Below are positions 43,396-52,975 of a DNA stretch of 64,000 nt, piece by piece (positions within the stretch are counted from its first letter, which is position 1; every line of letters begins with the position of its first letter). Position numbers and translations under genes: made by a program. The notes under the pieces are model-generated. The model was given only the letters and a program-made list of their open reading frames with translations, had not been told where the DNA came from and made no database searches. The DNA is from Methylohalobius sp964654415 (GTDB lineage Bacteria; Pseudomonadota; Gammaproteobacteria; Methylococcales; Methylothermaceae), in contig CAZZIP010000003.1 in the NCBI GenBank assembly GCA_964654415.1, positions 124,001 to 188,000 on the forward strand, given 5' to 3'.

Positions 43396-46300
43396 TGGGG
43401 CGCTTTAGCCATTTCTTCATCGACCGCCCGGTCTTCGCCTCAGTCCTTTCCATATTGATCGTCCTGGTAGGGTTGCTGTCGCTTTACGCCCTGCCGCTGA
43501 CTCAGTATCCCCCCATCGCCCCGCCCACTATTGTAGTCAGCACTAATTATCCCGGAGCAGACGCCAAAACCGTCATGGAGACCGTAGCCACCCCGCTGGA
43601 ACAGGAGATCAACGGCGTAGAGCACTTGCTCTACCTGAGCTCCAATTCCGGCAACGACGGCTCCTTGAACCTCACCGTCACCTTTCAGCCTGGGACCGAC
43701 GTCGACATGGCGCAAGTCTTAGTGCAAAACCGGGTGGCACTCGCCGAGTCCAAACTGCCAGAAGAAGTCCGCCGCCAGGGAATCAGCGTCAGAAAGCGCA
43801 GCCCCGACCTCAGCCTGGTGATCAACCTCGTCTCCCCGGACGGCCGCTATGACAGCGATTATTTAAGCAACTACGCCCTCACCCAGATCAAAGACGTCCT
43901 GGCGCGCCAGCCGGGCGTGGGGGAAGCGGTGATCTTCGGCGCCCGCGACTACAGCATGCGTGTGTGGCTCGATCCGCAGAAGCTGGCCACCCGCAATCTT
44001 ACCGCGATGGACGTAGTGGGGGCAGTGCGCGAACAGAACGTCGAAGTGGCTGCCGGCGCCGTCGGCAGACCGCCACTGACCGGCGCTGTGGATTATCAGT
44101 ATACCCTGATCGCCCAGGGTAGGCTCAAAGACGTCGATGAATTTGCCGCCATCGTCGTCAAAGCCGGCGAAGATGGCGAGATCGTGCGCCTTAAGGACAT
44201 TGCGCGCATCGATCTGGGCGCGCGCGATTACGGTTCCACGTTATACCTGGACGGAAAACCCAGCGTCGGCGTAGCGATCTTTCAGCTACCCGGTTCCAAC
44301 GCTTTAGAAACCAAAAAGGCGGTGATGGCGGCGATGGCCAAGCTCAAGGAAAGCTTTCCGCCGGGTCTGGATTACACCTTGGGCTACGACACGGTGGTAT
44401 TCATAGAGGAATCGCTTAAAGCCGTCAGCAGAACCTTGGCCGAGGCGTTTGTCTTGGTCGCCTTGGTGGTATGGGTATTTTTGCAAAATTGGCGCGCCAG
44501 CCTCATCCCGCTGCTAGCGGTGCCGGTATCGGTGATCGGTACCTTCGCCGTGATGACGGCTTTGGGTGCTTCGCTCAATACCCTCTCGCTGTTGAGCTTG
44601 GTGTTGGCTATCGGCACCGTGGTGGACGACGCCATCGTGGTGGTAGAAAACGTCGAGCGCCACCTAGCGCTAGGAGAATCCATACGTGAAGCCACGCGCC
44701 GCGCTATGGACGAGGTGACCGGTCCGATTATTGCCACTTCCTTGGTGCTGATCGCGGTGTTTTTGCCGACCGCTTTCATCACTGGCGTCTCTCAGGCTTT
44801 TTACCGCGAATTCGCCTTGACGGTCACCGCCTCTACGGTAATTTCTGCTTTCAACTCCCTCACCTTAAGTCCCGCCCTGTGCGCCCAGCTATTGGGAAAA
44901 GCCGGGGCAACTTATCGGTCGCCTGGCCGGTTTTTTGCCGTGTTCAACCGCGCCTTCAGCGCTTTCCGGGAAGGCTATCTTCATCTGCTCAAGCGCCTGC
45001 TGCGCGCTTCTTTTGTCATGTTGGTGCTCTACTTTGGGCTGGTTGTCCTCAACATAGGACTGTTTCAGGCTGTTCCCAAAGGCTTTATCCCCGAGCAGGA
45101 TCAGGGCTATTTGATCCTGATCGCGCGTCTACCGGCAAGCGCTTCTTTAGAGCGCACCGATCGGGTAGTCCGCGAGATCACGCAAACCGCTCTGGCCACT
45201 CCCGGGGTCGCCCACCTAGTCGCTTATAGCGGTTGGTCGTTCTTAACCGGGGTTCAACAACCCTATGCGGCCAGCATGTTTGCCCGCCTCAGGCCTTTTC
45301 CCGAACGCCCGGATCTTTCTGCGCCCGCTATTGCCGATGCTCTGCGTCAGCGCCTGAGTAAAATCAAAGAGGCAGAAGTGGCGGTGTTCACCCCACCGCC
45401 GGTGCGCGGCATGAGCCGAGTCGGCGGCTTCAAGCTGGAAGTCCAGGACCGCGCCGGTTGGGGATCGCAAGCCCTTAAGTCGGCGATCGATGAACTGATC
45501 GCTGCGGCTAACCGCGAACCTGGCCTAGTCGGTGTGTTTTCCACCTTTGACACCGCCGTTCCCCAACTCTACTTAGAAGTGGATCGCACCCGCGCCAAGG
45601 CAATGGGCGTCCCGCTGGGAGAGCTGTTTTCCACCCTGCAGATTTATCTAGGATCTCTGTACGTCAACGATTTCAACCTGTTTGGTCGCACTTACCAAGT
45701 CCTGGCTCAGGCCGATGCCCCTTTCCGCATGCGACCAAACGACGTCCTAGGTCTTAAGACGCGCAGCGCCTCAGGCGCCATGGTCCCTTTGGGCTCGCTG
45801 GTCAGCCTTCGGCCAATCCAGGCCCCGGACATCCTGACCCGCTACAACCTGTATCTGGCCGCCGAGGTCAACGGCTCCACCCTGCCCGGCACCAGTTCCA
45901 GGGAAGCGATCGCGCGCATGGAGCGACTGGCACGCCAAACCCTTCCTCCAGGCTTTAGCTTTGAGTGGACCGAGCTGAGCCTGCAGGAAGTTCTGGCGGG
46001 CAACACCGCCCTGATCGTCTTCCCCTTGAGCGTAGCCTTCGTGTTTTTGGTGTTGGCCGCCCAGTACGAGAGCTGGTCGCTGCCCCTTTCGGTCATCCTC
46101 ATCGCTCCCTTGTGCCTGACCACCGCCATGACCTCGGTGTGGCTGAGAGGCTATGAAAACGATATCCTCACCCAGATCGGCTTCATCCTTCTGGTAGGAT
46201 TGGCAGCCAAGAACGCCATCCTGATCGTCGAATTCGCGAGGGTGCGCCAAAGCCAAGGTCAGGACCGCTTCACTGCGGCTCTGGAGGCAGCCCGGATTCG

Positions 46301-46517
46301 CCTTAGGCCGATCCTAATGACCTCGTTTACCTTTATCCTGGGCGTTGTGCCCCTGGTGTTTGCCCAAGGGGCAGGAGCTGAGGCGCGGCGCATTTTAGGC
46401 ACCACCGTGTTCGGTGGAATGCTAGGAGTGACTTTGTTCGGCCTGGTGTTGACCCCGGTATTCTATGTGGTCGTGCGCGCCCTGGTCGAACGGAGGGAGA
46501 TACCGAAACGAACGTAA
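43395..46517 (+). CDS. RND multidrug efflux pump (AcrB/MexB-like)
   Basis: Inner-membrane proton-driven exporter, 1040 residues from ATG 43395. It begins RFSHFFIDRPVFASVLSILI. The proton-relay pair is in AIGTVVDDAIVVVENVER on TM4, with the partner lysine in GLAAKNAILIVEFA on TM10. It belongs to the hydrophobe/amphiphile family. It is preceded by its adaptor and followed by a TolC-like gene, so a full tripartite pump is encoded. The frame is open upstream inside the adaptor gene, but that part is not homologous. Confidence 0.95.
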   Translation: MGRFSHFFIDRPVFASVLSILIVLVGLLSLYALPLTQYPPIAPPTIVVSTNYPGADAKTVMETVATPLEQEINGVEHLLYLSSNSGNDGSLNLTVTFQPGTDVDMAQVLVQNRVALAESKLPEEVRRQGISVRKRSPDLSLVINLVSPDGRYDSDYLSNYALTQIKDVLARQPGVGEAVIFGARDYSMRVWLDPQKLATRNLTAMDVVGAVREQNVEVAAGAVGRPPLTGAVDYQYTLIAQGRLKDVDEFAAIVVKAGEDGEIVRLKDIARIDLGARDYGSTLYLDGKPSVGVAIFQLPGSNALETKKAVMAAMAKLKESFPPGLDYTLGYDTVVFIEESLKAVSRTLAEAFVLVALVVWVFLQNWRASLIPLLAVPVSVIGTFAVMTALGASLNTLSLLSLVLAIGTVVDDAIVVVENVERHLALGESIREATRRAMDEVTGPIIATSLVLIAVFLPTAFITGVSQAFYREFALTVTASTVISAFNSLTLSPALCAQLLGKAGATYRSPGRFFAVFNRAFSAFREGYLHLLKRLLRASFVMLVLYFGLVVLNIGLFQAVPKGFIPEQDQGYLILIARLPASASLERTDRVVREITQTALATPGVAHLVAYSGWSFLTGVQQPYAASMFARLRPFPERPDLSAPAIADALRQRLSKIKEAEVAVFTPPPVRGMSRVGGFKLEVQDRAGWGSQALKSAIDELIAAANREPGLVGVFSTFDTAVPQLYLEVDRTRAKAMGVPLGELFSTLQIYLGSLYVNDFNLFGRTYQVLAQADAPFRMRPNDVLGLKTRSASGAMVPLGSLVSLRPIQAPDILTRYNLYLAAEVNGSTLPGTSSREAIARMERLARQTLPPGFSFEWTELSLQEVLAGNTALIVFPLSVAFVFLVLAAQYESWSLPLSVILIAPLCLTTAMTSVWLRGYENDILTQIGFILLVGLAAKNAILIVEFARVRQSQGQDRFTAALEAARIRLRPILMTSFTFILGVVPLVFAQGAGAEARRILGTTVFGGMLGVTLFGLVLTPVFYVVVRALVERREIPKRT

Positions 46518-46536
46518 TCAAACGATAAGGAAAGCT

Positions 46537-47976
46537 ATGTTGTGCAGAATCGTTTTGATTTTATTGGTCCAGGCCATAGGGGTAAAAGAGGTAAGCGCCG
46601 CCGACAATCTGCTAGACGCTTATCAGCTAGCGCTTCAGAACGACCCCACCTTCCGCGCCGCCCAGGCCAGCTTACGCGCCGGTCTTGAAGAAGAAATAAA
46701 AGGCCGCGCTGAACTCTTGCCCAAGGTGAACGTCACCGCCGGTTTCGGCTTAAATCAAATCCAAAACCGCGGACAGTTTCCCGCCGGCGGGATTTTGTTC
46801 CCCAGCAATACCGACATCGGCACAGAAAGCAAAACCTGGAGCGTGAGCCTGTCCCAGCCGATCTTTGACCTTTCGGCCTGGTTCCGCTTCCGCCGCGGCC
46901 AGGAACTGACCGAGCAGGCCAAAGCGCGTTTTGCCGCCGAACAGCAGGCGTTGATCCTCAGAACAGCCGAGACGTATCTCCAGATCCTCAGGGCGCAGGT
47001 CAATCTCGCCGCTTCCCGTTCCCAGGAGGACGCTACCCAACGCCAGCTTGAGCAAGCCCGCGAGCGCTTCGAAGTGGGGCTGGCGGCCATCACCGACGTG
47101 CGTGAGGCCGAAGCAGCTCACGATCTGGCCGTCGCTCAACGCTTGGCCGACGAAGGGGCGCTCAAAGTCGCCAAAGAGCAGTTGTCCGTTCTCACCGGTC
47201 GACCGCACGAAGAGGTCTGGCCGCTTCAGGAAGATTACCCCATTACCCAACCCGACCCTCAGGACGTAGAACAATGGATTCAGTTTGCCCAACAAAATAA
47301 TTACGATATCAAAGTGGCTGCCCTCACCCGCAATGCGGCTTTTAAGACAGCGCTGGCGGCCAAAGCCGAACACCTTCCCAAAATCACCGCGGCCTTAAGC
47401 TACGGCGAAACGCGCTCGGAAAACGACTTTCACAACCTCACCCCGCTCTCGGCCAGCGACCGCTTTTTTAACTTTCCGCGCAACGCCAATCAAGGCGCCT
47501 TGTCGCTCAATCTGACCATGCCGTTGTTTGCCGGCGGCGCGATCAGCGCCACCCGGCGCCAAACCTCTGCCGAATACGATAGAACCGAAGAAGAATATCT
47601 AGGCGCCGTGCGCCGCACAGTGCAGAACACGCGAGCGGAGTATATCAACGTCGTGACCGGCATCGCCCGCACCCAGGCCGGCCGGCAGGCTGTGATTTCC
47701 AGCCGTTCGTCGCTTGAAGCCACCGAGGCCGGTTATGAAGTCGGCACGCGCAATATCGTCGACGTGCTCACCGCCGTGCGCACCCTGTATGCCGCCATCC
47801 GCGACTACGAAGGCGCGCGCTTAGATTATGTTTTGGCGAGCCTACGCTTGAAGCGCCTGGCGGGCACCTTGAGCCCGGAAGATGTCCGTGAATTAAACCG
47901 CTGGCTTAAACCACCGGCGGCCACCCTCCCGCCAGCGGACCCAGACAAAGAAGAGCGGACGCCAGGTTCGCCCTGA
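46537..47976 (+). CDS. tolC: TolC-family outer-membrane channel
   Basis: 479 residues from ATG 46537 with a signal peptide ending near VSAADN. The two internal repeats of the outer-membrane efflux family can be seen: LLDAYQLALQNDPTFRAAQA and, later, NNYDIKVAALTRNAAFKTAL. The first is typical of true TolC. Located between an RND pump and an ABC exporter, it may serve both. The C-terminal tail is Pro-rich. The upstream extension of the frame lies in the pump gene and is rejected. Confidence 0.92.
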   Translation: MLCRIVLILLVQAIGVKEVSAADNLLDAYQLALQNDPTFRAAQASLRAGLEEEIKGRAELLPKVNVTAGFGLNQIQNRGQFPAGGILFPSNTDIGTESKTWSVSLSQPIFDLSAWFRFRRGQELTEQAKARFAAEQQALILRTAETYLQILRAQVNLAASRSQEDATQRQLEQARERFEVGLAAITDVREAEAAHDLAVAQRLADEGALKVAKEQLSVLTGRPHEEVWPLQEDYPITQPDPQDVEQWIQFAQQNNYDIKVAALTRNAAFKTALAAKAEHLPKITAALSYGETRSENDFHNLTPLSASDRFFNFPRNANQGALSLNLTMPLFAGGAISATRRQTSAEYDRTEEEYLGAVRRTVQNTRAEYINVVTGIARTQAGRQAVISSRSSLEATEAGYEVGTRNIVDVLTAVRTLYAAIRDYEGARLDYVLASLRLKRLAGTLSPEDVRELNRWLKPPAATLPPADPDKEERTPGSP

Positions 47977-47978
47977 TC

Positions 47979-49016
47979 GTGACCTACCTCATGCAAAAAC
48001 CCCTCATCCCCCTGCTCATCCTCGTCGGCTTGGCGGCGTTTGCTTACTTTAGCTGGCGCCATCACCACGAGGAGACCGCCGACGTTCTCACCCTCTACGG
48101 CAACATCGACCTGCGCCAGGTGGATTTAGCCCCCGGCGTCTCAGAACGCATCGCCAAGATGTACTTTTGGGAAGGAGATAAAGTGAAAGCCGGGGAGGTG
48201 ATGGCCGAACTGGAGTCGGCCAGATTTGCGGCCGAGGTGGAAAACCTCAAAGCCCAAATAGCCGCTCAAGAAGCCTTGGTCGAAAAGCTCACGCGCGGCA
48301 GCCGCCCCCAGGAAATCCAAAAAGCCAAGGCGCTTTTAGCCGAAGCTAAAGCCCAAGAAAAGATTGCCGATCTCACCTATCAGCGCCTGGTCAAGCTTCT
48401 GCCGAAAAAGCTCGTCTCCCAAGAGGAGGTAGATAGCGCCAAGGCCAGTCTCGATGCGGCCCGCGCTCGCTGCCGGGCCGCTGAGGAAGAATTAAGCCTT
48501 GCTCTGGAGGGATCGCGCCGCGAGGACATCGCCGCCGCCCGCGCGACTTTGGCCGCCTATCAAGCCCAGCTTAAGCTGGCGCTGAAAAACCTCAATGACG
48601 CCCGCCTCCATGCTCCCACCGACGGGGTGGTACAAAACCGCCTCGCCGAGCCTGGCGACATGGCCAGCCCGGAGCGTCCGCTTTACACCTTAGCCCTCAC
48701 TGAACCCCTGTGGGCCAGAGTGTATGTCTCAGAGCCCGACCTGGGCAAGGTCCGCCCCGGGATGGCCGCCACGCTTGAAACCGACAGCTTCCCCGGCAAG
48801 CGCTATCCCGGCTGGGTCGGCTATATTTCCCCAACCGCTGAGTTTACCCCAAGGACCGTGGAGACCGAAGAACTTAGGACTCAACTCGTTTACCAGGCGC
48901 GGGTGTATGCTTGCGATAGCGACGGTGAGTTACGCCTGGGGATGCCGGTCACAGTCAAGATCCCAATAGGCAGTCAAGCTAGCTTCGCAGAACAGCCATG
49001 CCAGAAAAACCCATAG
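47979..49016 (+). CDS. HlyD-family adaptor of an ABC exporter (YbhG-like)
   Basis: Periplasmic adaptor with one N-terminal membrane anchor (IPLLILVGLAAFAYFSW), a biotinyl-lipoyl half-domain (DLAPGVSERIAKMYFWEGD), a long coiled-coil hairpin and RLHAPTDGVVQNRLAEPGD. GTG 47979 follows the TolC stop by two bases; ATG 47991 is an alternative start. With the next three genes it matches the E. coli YbhGFSR arrangement, an ABC drug exporter. It overlaps the ATPase gene by 19 bases. Confidence 0.88.
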   Translation: MTYLMQKPLIPLLILVGLAAFAYFSWRHHHEETADVLTLYGNIDLRQVDLAPGVSERIAKMYFWEGDKVKAGEVMAELESARFAAEVENLKAQIAAQEALVEKLTRGSRPQEIQKAKALLAEAKAQEKIADLTYQRLVKLLPKKLVSQEEVDSAKASLDAARARCRAAEEELSLALEGSRREDIAAARATLAAYQAQLKLALKNLNDARLHAPTDGVVQNRLAEPGDMASPERPLYTLALTEPLWARVYVSEPDLGKVRPGMAATLETDSFPGKRYPGWVGYISPTAEFTPRTVETEELRTQLVYQARVYACDSDGELRLGMPVTVKIPIGSQASFAEQPCQKNP

Positions 49017-50713
49017 CCATCCGGCTAGAAGGGGTGAACAAGGTTTTCGCCGGCCCCACCGGCACGATTCAAGCGCTGAAAAATTTCAGCGCTACCATCC
49101 GCGCCGGCCAGGTCACCGGTCTGATCGGTCCAGATGGGGCGGGCAAAACCACTCTGATGCGCCTGATTGCAGGTCTTTTAGTGCCCGATGGCGGAAAAAT
49201 CTGCGTCCTGGACCAGGATCCGACTCACGATGCGCTCGCGGTACAGCGCTGTCTCGGATATATGCCGCAGCGCTTTGGCCTTTACGAGGACCTCACGGTA
49301 CAGGAAAACCTGGATTTGTATGCCGACCTTCAGAACCTGCCACCGGCAGAGCGCCCCGGGCGCTTCCAGGAACTTTTGGCCATGACTGCTCTTGCCCCAT
49401 TCACCCGCCGCCTGGCTGGGCGCCTGTCTGGAGGCATGAAGCAGAAGCTGGGACTGGCCTGTGCGCTTTTGGGCAATCCCAAGCTCTTGCTGCTGGATGA
49501 ACCCACCGTAGGCGTGGATCCGCTTTCCAGGCGCGAGTTGTGGCAGATCGTCCATCGCCAAGTGCGGGAAAAAAGCCTGACGGTATTTTTGAGCACCGCC
49601 TATTTGGACGAAGCCGAACGCTGCGACGAAGTCCTGTTGCTGCAGCAAGGTACGCTTATCGCTCAGGGGACGCCGGCCAGTTTTATCCAGGCGATGCGCG
49701 GGCGTAGTTTTCAGGTGACGGTTCCAACCGCCATGCCTAAGCGCACCTTAGTCCAAAAGCTGGCAAGCCTGCCGGAAATCGCCGATGCGGTCCTTTCAGG
49801 CAACCAGGTGCGCCTGGTGACCAAAACTCCCAAAGTTCCAGAGATTTTTGGCCTTAAAGCCGAGCCGGCAGCACCGCGGCTGGAAGATTACTTTGTCGCC
49901 GCCTTGAGCGAACGTCGCCCCTACTATTCCTCCAATTTGCTGGACCTGGGTCGAAAGTGGAGCGGCGAGCGAGAAACAGTGATCGAGGTGCAAAATTTAA
50001 AGCGCCGCTTCGGAGATTTCTACGCCGTCAAAGACATCAGCTTTAAGGTCTACCGCGGCGAGGTATTCGGCCTGTTGGGGGCTAACGGTGCCGGCAAGAC
50101 CACCACTTTCCGCATGCTGTGCGGTTTGCTCCCAGTAAGCGAAGGCAAAGCCTATGTGGCCGGCATCGACCTTCACCGCGCTCCCGCCAAAGCCCGCGCC
50201 CGCATCGGCTATATGGCGCAGCGATTCTCCCTCTACAGCCAGCTCAGCGTGGCGGAAAACCTGAAGTTTTTCAGCGGCGTCTACGGTCTGCGCGGCAGTG
50301 CGCAACGTTCTGCGCAGCGCTTTGCGCTGGATGCCTTTGGACTGGAGCCTTTTCTTAACCTTCCAGCCGGCAATCTTCCCCTGGGTTACAAACAACGCCT
50401 GGCTCTGGCCTGCGCCCTCCTCCATCGGCCCGAGATCCTGTTTCTGGACGAACCCACCTCTGGGGTCGACCCCCTGGCGCGGCGGGAATTCTGGCAGCAC
50501 ATCAACCGCTTGGCCGAACAGGGCGTGACGGTACTGGTGACTACCCACTTTTTGCAAGAGGCCGAATTCTGCGACCGCTTAGTCCTCCTGCAGGCCGGCA
50601 AAATCCTCGCCTGCGGCACGCCAGAGGACATCCGCCTTAGAGCAGCCACCTCTGAGAACCCGGCTCCCACCCTGGAGGACGCCTTCATCCGGCTGATCGA
50701 GGCTGCGCAGTGA
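48998..50713 (+). CDS. ABC exporter ATPase with two fused nucleotide-binding domains (YbhF-like)
   Basis: 571 residues with two ATPase domains. Domain 1: Walker A GPDGAGKTT, signature LSGGMKQK, Walker B LLLLDEPTVGVDP. Domain 2: Walker A GANGAGKTT, Walker B ILFLDEPTSGVDP. In domain 2 the signature is altered to LPLGYKQRL, which appears usual in YbhF-type proteins, so it is not decay. Fused tandem ATPases pair with two different permeases, as here. Export of cationic drugs is known for the E. coli relative; the substrate here is unknown. Confidence 0.92.
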   Translation: MPEKPIAIRLEGVNKVFAGPTGTIQALKNFSATIRAGQVTGLIGPDGAGKTTLMRLIAGLLVPDGGKICVLDQDPTHDALAVQRCLGYMPQRFGLYEDLTVQENLDLYADLQNLPPAERPGRFQELLAMTALAPFTRRLAGRLSGGMKQKLGLACALLGNPKLLLLDEPTVGVDPLSRRELWQIVHRQVREKSLTVFLSTAYLDEAERCDEVLLLQQGTLIAQGTPASFIQAMRGRSFQVTVPTAMPKRTLVQKLASLPEIADAVLSGNQVRLVTKTPKVPEIFGLKAEPAAPRLEDYFVAALSERRPYYSSNLLDLGRKWSGERETVIEVQNLKRRFGDFYAVKDISFKVYRGEVFGLLGANGAGKTTTFRMLCGLLPVSEGKAYVAGIDLHRAPAKARARIGYMAQRFSLYSQLSVAENLKFFSGVYGLRGSAQRSAQRFALDAFGLEPFLNLPAGNLPLGYKQRLALACALLHRPEILFLDEPTSGVDPLARREFWQHINRLAEQGVTVLVTTHFLQEAEFCDRLVLLQAGKILACGTPEDIRLRAATSENPAPTLEDAFIRLIEAAQ

Positions 50714-51819
50714 AGCGCCTTATCGCTTTGATCTACAAGGAATTTCTCCAGATCGCGCGCGATCCGGGAAGTTACGCTACCGCTTTTGTATTGCCTTTGG
50801 TTTTGCTGCTCTTGTTCGGCTATGGCGTGTCCCTCGACGCTAAACACATTCCCTTGGCCTTGGTCGCCGAGCAGCCGGATGCCACCGTCCGGGATTTCCT
50901 AAGCGGTTTTTACCGTTCCGAGTACTTCGTGCCGGTTCCGGTCGCTGCCATGGCGCAAGCGGAAACGCTCCTTATCGAAAACAAAGTCCAAGGGATCGTA
51001 CGCCTTAGAGAAGATTTCACCCGTCGCCTCAAAGCCGGCCAAGAGGCTCCGATCCAGCTGATCGTCAACGGCATAGACGCCAACACCGCGCGCCTGGTAG
51101 AAGGATACGTCACTTCGGTATTGCGCCTTTTTGGGGAACGCTACTCTAAGGCGGAAAAGCGCCTGGATATTCCGCAGCTTAAAGTAGAACCTAGGATCTG
51201 GTTCAACCCCGAGGGGAAAAGCCGAAATTACCTCGTCCCCGGATTGATCGCCGTGATCATGACTATCATCGGCGCTTTGCTGACTGCCTTAGTCATCGCC
51301 CGCGAGTGGGAGCGCGGCACCATGGAGGCGCTGATGTCGACACCGGTCTCGATCGGCGAGATTTTACTGAGCAAGCTGATCGCTTATTTCCTCCTGGGCA
51401 CTGGGGGATTGTGGCTGGCGGTAGCGATGGCAGTATGGATGTTTGGAGTACCTCTGCGCGGCTCGATTTGGCTTTTGTGGCTGGCTTCTGCGCTGTTTTT
51501 GCTGGTCGCCTTGGGAATGGGGCTTTTGATCTCGAGCTTGAGCAAAAATCAATTTGTGGCCGGTCAGATCGCCATCATCGTCACGTATCTCCCGGCTTTT
51601 CTGTTGTCTGGCTTTCTGTTTGAGATCTCGAGCATGCCCCAGCCGATCCAGGCGCTCACTTATCTGGTGCCGGCGCGCTATTACGTGACCGTGCTGCAAA
51701 CGGTGTTTTTGGCCGGAGACCTCTGGCCGGTCCTGTGGCCCAACCTGCTCATATTGGCGGCGATGGCGGCTTTGTTTTTAGGCCTAACGTACCGGATTTC
51801 CCACAAGCGGCTTGCATGA
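50710..51819 (+). CDS. ABC-2 type permease (YbhS-like)
   Basis: 369 residues, GTG start overlapping the ATPase stop (GTGA). It has an N-terminal membrane helix after KRLIALIYKEFLQIARDPG, a soluble periplasmic domain and five more membrane segments, typical of ABC-2 exporters. REWERGTMEALMSTPVSIGEILLSKL is the family's coupling region, split here as REWERGTMEALMSTP and VSIGEILLSKL. It is the first of two permeases. Confidence 0.9.
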   Translation: MKRLIALIYKEFLQIARDPGSYATAFVLPLVLLLLFGYGVSLDAKHIPLALVAEQPDATVRDFLSGFYRSEYFVPVPVAAMAQAETLLIENKVQGIVRLREDFTRRLKAGQEAPIQLIVNGIDANTARLVEGYVTSVLRLFGERYSKAEKRLDIPQLKVEPRIWFNPEGKSRNYLVPGLIAVIMTIIGALLTALVIAREWERGTMEALMSTPVSIGEILLSKLIAYFLLGTGGLWLAVAMAVWMFGVPLRGSIWLLWLASALFLLVALGMGLLISSLSKNQFVAGQIAIIVTYLPAFLLSGFLFEISSMPQPIQALTYLVPARYYVTVLQTVFLAGDLWPVLWPNLLILAAMAALFLGLTYRISHKRLA

Positions 51820-52907
51820 TCTACCGCATCCTGTTTCTGACTTATAAGGAATTTTTGACTCTGCTAAAGGATTGGCGCAGCCGCCTGGTGGTCATCGCCC
51901 CGCCTTTGATCCAGCTTTTTGTCTTCAGCTACGCCGCTACCTTCGACCTCGACCAAATCCCTTACGCCATCTACGACCAAGATCAAAGCGCCGCAAGCCG
52001 CGAGGTCGTGGCTCGATTTCGCGGTTCCAAACATTTCATCGAAGTCGCCACCCTTTCCCACGACCGCGAAATCGCCAAGGTTTTGGACCAGCGCCGCGTT
52101 CTTTTGGTGCTCCACTTCGGCCCGGATTTCAGCCGCAAGATCGCCCGCGGTGAGGCTGCTCCCCTCCAGGTCATCCTCGACGGGCGCAACTCCAACACCG
52201 CGCAGATCGCTTTAGGCTATGTGCAAGCCGTCATCGGCCAATTCAACGCGGCAAAGACGAAAAACGTCGCATCCCTACAAACCCGCGCCTGGTTCAACGA
52301 AAACCTCAAAAGCCGCTGGTTCATCGTCACCGGCCTGGTGGCCCTATTGACCCTAGTGGTGGCGATGGTGACTTGCGCTCTGACCGTCGCTCGCGAGCGC
52401 GAACAGGGAACCTTCGACCAACTCCTGGTTACTCCCCTGACCCCGTTCGAAATCCTGATCGGCAAGACCATCCCTTCGTTTGTGATCGGCCTGGCGGAAG
52501 GCACGCTCATCGTGGTGGCGGCAGTCGTCTGGTTTAAGATCCCCTTCCGCGGGGAACTGTGGATGCTTTATCTGGGACTTGCCCTGTACCTGCTTTCCGC
52601 TATCGGCGTAGGGCTGATGATCTCCTCGCTCTCGCTGACGCAACAGCAAGGACTGTTTGGCGCGTTTTTGTTCCTTGTCCCGGCGGTAATCCTGTCGGGT
52701 TTTGCCACCCCCATCGAGAACATGCCTAAGATCGTCCAGTACTTCACCCTGCTGGACCCGATGCGCTACTTTTTGGTCATCGTGCGCAGCACCTTTCTGG
52801 CCGACCCTTCCTTTTCCCAACTGTGGCCAGAATTTTGGCCGATGGCCCTGATCGGCGTGGTGACCTTGACCCTGGCGGCCTGGTTGTTTCGGCATAGGTT
52901 GTATTAA
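51816..52907 (+). CDS. ABC-2 type permease (YbhR-like)
   Basis: 363 residues from ATG 51816, overlapping the previous permease by 4 bases. It has the same topology as its neighbour, with the coupling region AREREQGTFDQLLVTPLTP and a C-terminal membrane helix ending near FRHRLY. The two permeases are paralogues expected to form a heterodimer driven by the fused ATPase. An upstream extension of the frame lies in the preceding gene. Confidence 0.9.
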   Translation: MIYRILFLTYKEFLTLLKDWRSRLVVIAPPLIQLFVFSYAATFDLDQIPYAIYDQDQSAASREVVARFRGSKHFIEVATLSHDREIAKVLDQRRVLLVLHFGPDFSRKIARGEAAPLQVILDGRNSNTAQIALGYVQAVIGQFNAAKTKNVASLQTRAWFNENLKSRWFIVTGLVALLTLVVAMVTCALTVAREREQGTFDQLLVTPLTPFEILIGKTIPSFVIGLAEGTLIVVAAVVWFKIPFRGELWMLYLGLALYLLSAIGVGLMISSLSLTQQQGLFGAFLFLVPAVILSGFATPIENMPKIVQYFTLLDPMRYFLVIVRSTFLADPSFSQLWPEFWPMALIGVVTLTLAAWLFRHRLY

Positions 52908-52975
52908 CCACTGTCATCTATCCGTCATATAAGCGGCTTAAAGTCAAACTAATTTGCAACGCGCTCTAGCTCAAA

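Noticed and set aside
50341..50420. Degenerate ABC signature (LPLGYKQRL) as a sign of decay
   Set aside because: The same change is, to my knowledge, standard in the second domain of YbhF-type proteins, and the rest of the domain is intact.
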